Part shown: piece after piece, positions 13,901-25,900 of the stretch
How positions within the stretch are numbered: the first letter of the stretch is position 1
Layout of the letters: the number at the start of each line of letters is the position of its first letter
Source of the DNA: Anisakis pegreffii
Lineage: Eukaryota; Nematoda; Chromadorea; Rhabditida; Anisakidae
DNA: 64,000 nucleotides
Direction: 5' to 3'
Assembly: GCA_035041965.1 (NCBI GenBank)
Contig: JAPYMA010000736.1
Coordinates: 124,001-188,000, forward strand
Notes under the pieces: generated by a model
Databases searched by the model: none
What the model was told of the DNA's origin: nothing
What the model saw: only the letters and a program-made list of their open reading frames with translations
Program-made: the position numbers and the translations under genes

Positions 13901-16900
13901 CGATTTCACTCATTGAAGACTCATGATATACCTTGAGAACTTGAGCTGCGTTACGGAATCTCTCAAAACCGATTCATTTTTTCGGTCAGCCTTCGAAAGG
14001 CCTAAAAAATGAGTCCATTCTAGTCAAATTGTTATCTCACTGTATCCCTGGATCCCTCGTTGAGCGATGATTCCACTACGATCAATGTTAGTTACGAGTG
14101 CCAGCTTGAAGGGTATTGAGTTGCCATAACATTAGATACGGTAGGTGCTGTGAAATTGTACTGGGCATGATAATGTAGCAGATATAATGATACGGTAACG
14201 TAGCAACCACTATACAGTAAGTTCGACACCGTAGTGTGGTGAATACGGTATGCCGAAGCTAGTATAACAGTGAAACGCAGCAGTAAACAACGATCTGACA
14301 TTCTCATACGCGTTCAATAGTACCTGAGTGGTTGGCTGCCCACAAATTACGGTAACTCGCCACGCCCACCTCCACTTTTCGCTCATTCAATCGTAACACG
14401 CACATCACGAAAAACTGTTTAAACCTCGGATTACAGCCACCGAATCAAATCGTCTAGAGCAATTGTCTTGAATACAATCTTCGTCAGTCTTTCCAGCGAT
14501 TCTAGCCAATCTCTCAGTTACTACTACTTCGGTCTTATTTTTCAGAGAAGGTCGATTCGTATGAAAGCACAACGGTCACCGAAGTTCGCGTCAAGGAACT
14601 GGGCGAAAAACACAAGTTGGATATTCAAAAACTCGAAGACGAAAGAGTGAGTTTAACGAATAACATGATAAATCGAACAGTAACCAATGCATATTAGGGC
14701 CAGGTCAAGGGCTGCTGAATCAGCTTCAGAGGCCTTGAGATCGCCAGCCCCGAATCCCCGAAACCCAGCAATGATATAAACATCAAACAGCGCAAATTAA
14801 CAAAAAATGATAGATGCGAAAAGGAAACGACGAAATCAAATGCAAAATATGAAGAAAATATGAAAAATAAGCGAAGTTTAAGCAGGAATTTTGAAACTTA
14901 AACCTGAGCAAGAAACCGAATAGAACATCGAATCTTTTGAACATCGAATCTTCAAACCATTCAGTTTCGAGTTTGCCGAACAACGCACAGATACTGTCAT
15001 CTAACGTTACGTCTGCGAACGCCTTCCGTCATCTTGTTCCAAATCCACATTACATGATCCAAATACGATTCATTCATCTCGTCGAATAAACACTCGAAAC
15101 GTCCAAGTAATCCAAACTGAAATCAAAATTGTGTTCTAGGATGGCCTTCTACATCGTATCAAATCGCTTCAAGACGAGCTCGGCGAGAAACAACACACGG
15201 TTGACCGACAACTCACCGAGATCGACGATCAAAAGCACGCATATGAAAGCGAGATCAACAGACTCAAGTCTGAGCTGGCGGCACTCGAGGCAAAGTATCA
15301 GAACGAGCTCGAAGACGAGCGAGATCAACATCAACACGTTGGTTTTTCTTGGGAAAGAGTAAAGTATTTCGATAAGAAATTTCAGGCAAAATAAAAAGTT
15401 TTATCAGAAGCAAGACACTGAACAAGAGACTCTAAAAATGAGTTAACTTAATGAAATGGAAGAAACAGAACAGAAAACTTACATTAGGAAGTTCCTATGA
15501 TACGGAGAGATTCATGAGGAACTACATGAAGTGATATGAAAGTTACAAGTGAAACCAATTGCCTAGAAAGAAACATCATCATATAGATTGACTCGAACAG
15601 TCCCATTGTGAATGCGATATTTCAGATCTAGTAAAATATCTCTGATACTTAGGATAATCATCAGCTACAGTTAATGAGAAATTGATCTGCTGCTACTCAA
15701 ACGAGCGAGTGGATTTTCAGGGATTTAGAGATAAACTCATGAGCCATTACAAGGGCCTACAGAACTAGCAACATCATCAAATACCTACAGATTCTCAGAA
15801 TTCTAAACTTGCAGGATGCTGACGTGCTCAAGGCCACAGAAGAAGAGTTGCGCACGAAGATCACGCTTCTTGAGACCAAACTTGAGGCTGCAAATGATCG
15901 CGAGAAGAATTTGCACAATGAGATTGCCGAATGGGAGGATAAATACGACTCGGTGAATAAAGAGCTGCAAAAAGTCAGAGACGAGTTAGACGTGGTCAGA
16001 AGTGACTACGAGAAGGTAACTGATCTGCAGTTCAGATTAGATTCGTAGTTTTTCTGATAAAACCAGATCAATCACAGCAATTCAGACAGGCCTCAGCGCC
16101 TGAAAAGGAAGACCACAGTTCAATAGGGAAACATCAAGCTGTCAGATCAAGAAGCTATCAGATCCACGAATAATGAAGCACGACTTAATTGCGAGCTAAT
16201 CACCCCAGCTAATGAATAAGTTTGAAACATGGCCGATTCACTCAAGGCATTAAGATATAAGATGAAGCTGAATATCATTTCAAGCCAAACTATCACTGTG
16301 CAACATCAAGAGTTACTAACAATGAGATATTCCACAATATCTGCTAGATATCCCACACGGAGAGGATGACCATACTGGTTCAATCATATGAAAGACTGGT
16401 TATCAGATCGTAATTTAACAAGAGTCTAATGAATTCAAGCAGTAATCAGAATTAATGAGCCAAAACTGATCAGTACCAGTTACCGTAGTTAGAAGTTACT
16501 AGAGTATGGAGACTCGAAACCATAGGTTTTTGCATATGATGACAGTTGCTTAATGTCTCAATGAGCATGGAAAAAGGACCGATTCCATGAAGATACTAAC
16601 AATAAGATGAACCATGAATATATTATGCTATTAAAATACTATAATATTAAGCTATCTATTAAGATATAACAACTATAATATCAAGATATTAATAAGATTC
16701 TCTATCAAGACACTGGAATATTAAGATACTATAGTGTGGTGCATAAGATACTGAAATTAAGATACCATAACATTAATAGTATTAAAACTTGTCACAATGT
16801 AGTGGAATGTATCAATACCAAGATATCCAACAGGAACTCGAGAAGGCCAAAACAGACCTGAACAACGCCCAAGCCGAGATCAAGAACCTCGAGGCACAGA

Positions 16901-19900
16901 TCGAAACGTTGAAGTCACAGCTGAACTCAGCCAATGATCGTGCCAACTCACTGACCAGAACAGTGAATGAGCAGAACGGAAAGATTCGTGAACGTTAGTT
17001 TGTTGATGTCCGCAATTTCAGATGCGTTCAAATTTTGGCCGATTTGGCCGATCGGCCGCTCATTTCATTTTTTCCGCTCTATTGCCTCTGCTCCTTAGGT
17101 CATGGATCATTTGGAAATCATAGAATTTACATATTTAGGCAATTGAATATTGAATCAGGAAAATTTGACTTGATTACCGAATGTGGGATTCCGTGTAGGA
17201 TAGTTTAAGGCTGGATTGATTTATATCATCTAATAATTAAGGAGACATTTACTTCAGAACCTCAAAACTCCCAATGATAACTTCCATCTTTCCAGTTATA
17301 TTCATAGAATATCATCAACATTTAGGAATCGGATTTTAGGTTCTTCAAATTTATTTTGATGTGTCACACTCTTGTCCCCTCTTAACTTGGCATTTCAAAT
17401 TCATTTTTGTAAGGTTTTGTGCAAAGATCCCAACTTCTGAAGTTGCAGTTACGTCAAAGAATCGGCGTTTGGAAGAGGAGCTCGCCGATGCAAAAACTTA
17501 CATTCCAACGCTTCAAGCAGACTTGGAGAGCGCTGAAACTCGTCTGCATTCCACCGAAGAGCAGTACAATACGCTGCAAATTGAGAACAACAAACTCAGA
17601 ACTGAGCTTGATTCAGTGAATCGGCAATTGGGTATATTGCAAGTAAGTGTTCTAGAATCTAGATGAAAGTCTGCGAGTAGCTAAGAACTCCACTGGTGAT
17701 CAAGTGCAAGGAGGTAACTCACGATCAGTTGGGGAACGGAAGGGATTTGGACATATCAGTTGGACCTTGAACTGAACCAATTGTTGCTGGTGATCCTGTT
17801 GATATGAAACTGTTAAATGGCTGATCAGTTGAATCTGATTGATCTGTGATGATTAAAAAGTTCGATTACTTTAGCAAGTGTTAGATTCCTTGATAAAATG
17901 ACCAGCTGGCTGCTATAATCGTGAAATTGAAAGCTTTTCAGAATACCAATAGTGCAAACGAGAACGAATTGGAGCGTCTCCGAAAGAAGGTCACTCAGTT
18001 GACCGATATCAACAAACAACAAGCCCTCGAGCTTGAGAATATTCGTAATGAGGTGAGCAAATCAGTCTCTTGCCAATCTGTAATCATTCGCAGTTTCTGC
18101 TGGTTCATATTGGAGAAACTCAAACTTTTTGCTGTACTTCCTATCGATAGACAATTTCAGTGGATGGACTGCTTAAAATTTAGTCATTTTGACTTCCAGC
18201 TTTGCGTACTGTATCATCCGAAACTGTATCATTAAAGTTTTACTCACCATCTATTAAAATGTTACCGTATCGCTAGAGATTCTACATCGCTTCAATTTGC
18301 AATCGCTTGAGTTCTAAATTAGTTGAAAGAGGTGATTTTCATCAAAATATTTCCGCATATTTGTTTGTAACTAATAATATCTTATAATATTCAGCGGGAT
18401 CAATTGGACAGAGCCTATCGCGATAAAGTGAAGCAGGTGGAGCAATTGAGCGACGCTGTCAAAAATCTTCAGGCCAAACTCACTTACGCAAGACAAGAAC
18501 TCCATGATGTTAAAGAGAAGGCAAGTTCATGAGCCTACGAACGAATAAGCCAAAATCAAATGCATGTGACTGATCGCACAATAGAAATATGATTTGATAG
18601 TGATCAAATTAAAATTTTTACAATTTAAGATTAAGGAATGTTTCATGCCACGAATATTATTTGAATCTACACTATTTGGAATGGCATGGTCAAGCTGAAG
18701 GGATTATCTTGATAGATGCTTCAAGCTAGAACTCACAAATCAACTTAATCCATTGTTACCGTTGAAATCTCAAGAGTATCCCTCATTTTACGTGTTTTCA
18801 ACAGATAGATATTTCTCGCTGGATTGATGGATTAAGCTTGTGGAGTAGCATCCTATGAACCTATTAAGTATGCAGCGCTGTCTGATATTCTAGTGAAATG
18901 CTCAATAAGACAACAAGGATTAAGATTTCAGTGCAAGATTTAGTTCGAGCAGATAAATTTGTGAGTTTTGAGTTCTGAGACTAAAATGAAAAATCAAAGG
19001 TGATTGCGATCAATCGTCATCGATTATATCAAGTGCTCAGTTTCAGTTGATGAACATCGAGACGGAACGTAACACTCTACGAGATGAAGTGAAAAAACTC
19101 CAGAATGAACTGCAGTTCGGCCGAGATCAAATGATGCGTAAAAACGACGAATTCAACGCAGCACTGGATGACCTGTCGAACGCGCACAGGACGGCCGAAG
19201 ACGGTCGTGTCAACGCCATACAAGAGTTGGAGAGCCGCAAGTTTGAGATCACTGATCTGCAGGTATCATAAAACAAATACGTGATCAGATTCTAGATGGG
19301 GATCGTTGATCCGCAACCGCAATCGCTGATCAGAAACGATCACAAGAGCGTGATCAATTAACATGGATACGCATGAAGATTGTCAATCAAAAAATTCCGT
19401 TGCAAACGCAGTGCTATCATGATAGATTAGAATGCTAATCTCCTTTATCTGTCGGATATGAGACTGTCAATAGTTTACTTAAGATCAGTATCTTTACGGC
19501 AGAGAATGAATCAGGCAAGATTAAGCACAAGCATCCACAGAATGTAGGGTAATCATTGACTGAAGCTTATACAGTAATCATTGTATATAGTAATAGAAGC
19601 TTATACAGTAATCATCTTATACAGTAATCATATAGTAATCATTGACTGAAGCTTATTTTTTGGAGATAAAACTCCTTCGTTACTATCGATGAACATGTTA
19701 CACTGGTTATAAAATAAAGGCAGAATGAAATTTATATCCAATACGCTTGAATCATAGAAGATCCTGCAGCTGCTAGATGACAATCAGCTAATGTAAAACA
19801 TTCTAATCGGATAACTTCTTTATAAATGCGATATTAATCATGACAGGGCGATACCTGGACGCTAGGTATTTGGATTGAAGTACTTGAATTAATAGAATGG

Positions 19901-22900
19901 TTCCATAGAAGTAACAAATGATATAGGTGCCCATGCAATCGAACTCCTCAGCCGTTAAACAATTTCTTTCGTTCGCATGAGTCCTAAGAGAAGGCCGTTC
20001 CAGCAATTGTGAGGTGGCAGTTTTGGCTAGGAATTTCATTCTGAGGTTGATGAGCTCAAATCCAACGAAGAATTTGACCAAGTGGGGATAATTTCAGTCT
20101 CGTTTGGACAATGCCGAAGAACGACTCAACACTCTGCAGCAGGAATATCTGAAGGCCGATCGAGAACGAGACATGCTCAATGACTCGATGCGACGATTCC
20201 AGTCGATCATCAGTCATACGGTCATTTCCGAAACCAGTAAGTGGCCAATCTGATCCTAATCAGCTAATCAGCCCAATCTGATCCTGATCAGCTAATCAGC
20301 CCAATCTGATCCTGATCAGCTAATCAGCCCAATCTGATCCTAATCAGCAAGCTGATCCAACTTTCAGAAACAAACCAATGAAACTAGAATTTGCAATAGG
20401 TTACTACTGCTGGATTATGCAGAAAAGCTCTAAATTCCGTTAAAGTCACTGCTTGCAAAACCGTGACCGTGAAAAATTTAATGACCATTGTAGTTGCAGA
20501 CGATTCTTAAAACTTGCCACTTGATTAGCCTGAACCGTATCGTCTTGTTTCAAACAATGATATTCGAGTTAACTGCTTGATCTTAATGAGATATCTACGG
20601 AATGAGATATCTTTTATAGTGATCTGCTCCTGATCTCCACACATTTTTACATTGAAAATGATTTCTTTCAAAGGTGTTGTTGATATGCAGTCGTTGGACG
20701 TCCACTTACAGAATGTGATGAATCGTATTGAGAAGCTTGAGCGGGAAAGGGTAAGTCTTCAGGTTCTGAGACTTCAGGTTCATCTCATTAAGCGCATTTC
20801 ACAAAACAGCGCCATGTCCGAATGAAATTCCGATGTTTCGCTGGATTTCAAGCTTGTAACCAACGGATTAAGATAATCCGTACTGATCACCTTGATCAAT
20901 TTTGCTCATCAACATAAAACTGTCATCTCAAATGAATTTGGAATGAATTACAGAACGACTATCGAGACTCGTTGTCACGCCTCAAACGCAAAACAAGTGA
21001 CAGTACAATCGCGGTCACTAAACACGAAACACTCTATCGTACAATTGAGGATCGTGTCGCCGATGTTGAAGAGGGTATGTGAGCTTTAGGCAAAAAAATT
21101 ACCTGTAGCGAAATTCTATAAACCCGTAAACCTTTACCTACCTATTCCAGTAACTTTTACCTTTACCTATAAATGGAACACTCAGTAGTTTAATTATTTC
21201 ACTTCTTCATTTTCTCCCACTACAGTGATTGCAGTCCAATAGCTCTTCTCTTATTGTTAGAGCAATGACTTTCATTAAATGTAATCGTAGATTGCTTATC
21301 ATTTCACACTGTGAAACAAAACATTTAGGTGACAGCTACTGCAAAATAGTCAAGAGATAGGAATTTAAGAGATGAAGAATAAAAATGTAATCTTTTCTAA
21401 AAATTTCTAAAAGGGTGATAGTAAGATGACGCTTATCGTTAGTGAAATTTTATTCCCAGCATGTAAATTTTATTCCCAGCATGTAAGTTTTATTCCCAGC
21501 ATGTAAATTTCATTCCCAGCATGTAAATTTCATTTCCAGCAGATTCAGCTAGATAAATCCAGTCTAGAACCCAAATGAGAGCTAATAATTCAGTTGAAAG
21601 CGAGCGCTTTAGACTCACAATTGACTGACTTTTCAGGCAAACGCAACGCCGAAATCAAGCTCATTAAAGCCAAGGAACTGGTAAGCTCACAAGGTGAACA
21701 ACTGAAACAATACGAAGAGGAGAGACGTACGATGAAGTCGAAAATTATGATGTTTGAGATGGAGGCACGAGGAAAAGATGCTAAGATCCGACATCTCAGT
21801 GTAGGTTTCAATGGTTCAGTTGACATTTTTGGGCTTATGGGCCTTTTAGTGATCGTTTACAACTTACTCAACAAGTAAGAGTAACAAGAGAAACAAGTAA
21901 CAAGTAAGTAACAAGTAACTAGTAACTAGTAACAAGTCTTTTACAACTTTACAACTAGGACGAAACTCATAGAGGCTGCATACCGAGATCATTCCGCTGG
22001 AAAGCTGTTTCGAGAGCGCAAGTTTTGTGGTTATATATGCTGATTTTAGTGTATACTACGAAAAACCGGCAAAATCATTTTGCAGTTGATTCCTGAATTC
22101 ATTTATGAATTCATCGACCAAGATTGAAGTAACAGCATTAAATAGACAAAAGAAAGTTGCAGATACGGTAACTAGCCACGCCCACAAATTACTGTAGACA
22201 CGCCCACTATCAAACATTTGTGGGCGTGGCTAGTTACCGTAGTTAACCACCTCCGGAGGTACTACTAATGTACCCTGATTCCCGGGATTCCCGGGTATAT
22301 GCACCTTCATAACTGATAGGTAATTTGGGAACAGACTAGTGCAAAGTTTATTGGAAGAAATTATTGAAGTTTTCCTATAGTACATGAACAATTCTCTCTC
22401 TCGCCCATAAACATTTTCCAAAATATAACTTTCCCAAATAAAATTTCAGGACTTGATCAAGACTCTAAAGTCTGATCTAGAGAATGCGCGCAGTGAAGTG
22501 CATAACCTTCGCGACAGGGAGGATCGCTACGAGATGACCAAGGTTCACGTGGAAAAACAAGTGACTTCGGACGACTCAGAAGCTCGTCTGAGACAAATGA
22601 TGACTTCGTTTGAGAATGAGCGTCAGGTGAGCTAATTAACTCATAGTCAGCTTGGAATCCGCAAAGAAAATTGGAGTTTGAAGTGGGCATTTGAGCGTTA
22701 CAAAACGTTTAGGTCATATGATTCAAACAGATAGAACATTGAATAGTTTCATGACGAAAGCATTTGATTCGTTTGCATCAGAGCAGTTATATCTTTGATG
22801 AATTCGATGGAACAAGAAACCAATGCAAGTTTATGGTGGCGCATCTAGGAAACTAATTGGAATGCGAGACAATATTTGATGTAAATGCAATAAATTGAGA

Positions 22901-25900
22901 ATCTACAGCCAATGTGTTGCGAATTCCGGTGATTCCAGTTGGTTATTGCCTCATAAACCATGTGAAAGCATTTCAGGGATTCAACGAAACGGTGCGAAAG
23001 CTCACCTCACAGCTGAACGGTCTTCAGACCAAAAACAGTGATCTGAAGGACGATGTTGACAAGCTGAAACGTGATCTGTCGGATGCGGAAAAGACCGAAG
23101 CCGAGCTGAGGAGAAACTTCGACGAGAAGAGCCGTGTGGCCATCGAAGTTCAACATTTGAAGGATCAAGTCAGTGCGTAGAATCGTCTGATTCCTTTTTT
23201 CCGTTGTGAACACTGCTTCTGAATTTCCAACTAATTCTTCATAACACGTTGAAAAATTCCAGCTTGATCTGGCAAAATTTAAAAATCTTTTGCCCATCAC
23301 CATCAGTTACCTCACTGAATATCACATCATTCCAGAGTCTCGTAAACTTTCATAATATAACTAAATTATGCTCACAATTAGGTTATTTGATCGCCCCCTT
23401 GAACAACCGACGGCATTCTTAGTCAGCGAAGTAGCTGGTGGCATAATGAAATATCAGTCGTTAAAAAATCCCATCAAAAATTTGTTTCCCAAAAGTGTAC
23501 TTAAAAAATTATTTCCACAAATTTGAGTAATTCTGAACACGTTTCTTCAGTTGTCGATGAGTCAAAGTGACCTGATGAGTGCTAATGGTCGTAAGCAGCA
23601 GCTGGAGACCGAGCTGTCCACCATGCGCTCAGAGCTGCGTGATCACAAGCAGCAGATTCGTGACGCGAACACTCAAGTCTCAGATTTGCAACGCCAACTT
23701 CAAGACGCAAACGCTAACAAGAACCGCCTCACTGATAAGATTCACGAACTGGACAGGGTACCATTTTTGCCGATTCTTCTCTCCTCACACCTGACCTGAC
23801 TGAAGCCGATTACTGACATCGCAGTGTCATCTTAACCTGGACTCTAGGTCAGAGTCCGTAAAGATTTCAAACTGATTTGTGAGCTTTTGTGATGGCTACA
23901 GTACAGACTCAATGGAACAAAGGCAGTGGTTAGTTAGGATAGGTCTAGCGAGAACCTCAAAAAGTCGTGATCATTTGACGAGATCATACTGGACAGAAGC
24001 ATGAGCAAATTCAATTTGTAGCTAATAAGTATCATATCAAAAGCATTCATCAAACCATAAGGATAAGGATTAAGATTATCGCCGACGGTCAAGCAGTGAA
24101 GCGTTAAGAGAGTTTTCATTTTGGTGTGCGCTTTCAGATGCTTACTAGTCAACGTACGGTCGAAAATGACCTCAGAAATCAGCTGGCCGCAGCGGTGAAC
24201 GATCGTAGAGCAGTTGAAGCCGAGCTCGAGGAGCTGAGAAGGCGCAGTGGACAAATGGAACGTGAGAGGCATGGCGCTGGCGAAAAAATCGAGGAGTTAA
24301 AGAAAATACGCATCACACTCATTAAGAAGATTGAAATTGTAGGTTGTCATCTACATAGATCGATATATCACTTCATACGATCAGTGATTTATTGATCACT
24401 CCATACGATCATGATTTATTGATCAGTTAGTCGAAAGAGACATAACTAAAACCTCACCGAGAAGCCCAGTTCATTGCTTTAAAAAATTGCTTTCTAAATT
24501 GAAAATTGAAAAAAATTTCCAGTGGATTTCAAACGTATAAACCAAACATACCTTATGAGGTCCTCTCTAGCTTTAGCCACTATATTTATCCTCAATTCGG
24601 CATTCTGATAACGAGCATAATCTTCTGATCTCACGAGGAAACGGCGCCATTTTGCAGCGAATTATCACCACCGACAATATATACGATAACATACGAATAC
24701 CATAATACACCAAAGCATTTGAAATGCAAAACACTCCAATTGAATCTCATTGAATTCATGACTTCCTCGAGGCGAATCCATAATCAGTTCATGAAAATGA
24801 GATGCATTTCAGTTGGAGACTGAAAAACGCAAGGCCGAACACGTGGTGAGTGAAACTGAAGCTCAACGAGAAGCAATCGAACGTTCACTGAGCACTTTGG
24901 AACATGAGAACAAGGTATGATCACCAATCAAATCATTAGATCATGACCAATCAGATCACCAATCAGAGGAACCAATCACCTCCAATCACCTTAGAATTGC
25001 AATCAGCTGATGCGAAGATTACCTCTGGAATCTTAGCTAAAGCCGCAAATGAATTACTGAAAAGTTGGGCTAAAAGCGATTTCTCGAACAAATAAATCAA
25101 ACGGCATAATAAGCGGAAACCCATCGAAATGATGGGAAGCTAAACGAAAAATATCAAAAAAAGGTGCAAAATAATCAACTCGTCTCATAAACACAACCGT
25201 ACAAATGAAAACGACTGAATGAAAATGGGTAGCGATTGGCAACTGATTGGGTTTAAAGTACGAATGTGATGTGATCTGATTAAATGAATATTGAGATAAT
25301 CAAACGTCTCTTCAAATGATCGATTTTTCCATCGATCAACTATGATCATCACGTGTTTATTTCATCGATAACGAATCGGTGCAATTGAACAGTTTCGCAG
25401 TTTTGCTCTATTGGTAGATCACAATTGTGTTACCGTGAGATCTTGATTTGAAGTTAAAAAATTTGATTCTGAAGTTAAAACCGCTCCTTTGGCTATTCTT
25501 TTCGGCTGAAGCTTCTGCATCTAGTGCTTATAATGCTAGATGAATCCAAAACACTGGCCTTCATCCACCTATGTGGGTGACTTCATAGCCAAATTTTCCG
25601 ATTTCCAGTGAACTATCGAGCGATCTCTGAATGCTCTTGAGCAGGGTTCCCCACAAGAGATGGGGAATTTATCCATTTTTGAGTAATTTGCGGGTGTCAG
25701 GGGGATAATGGAGGGGTCGGGAAATGACTTCTGACATTATGCCTAGAAATAGGATTGCAGGAACGGGTAATGACGGCCAGCCAGGCCACCATCGAATGGG
25801 GTAATGGAGCATCTGAGCGTGGGCATCACTGTTTTAAAAGCAATCGTGCTCCCTATGGACACGAATGAATTAAATGAGTTGTTCAAATCATTTCAATTAA

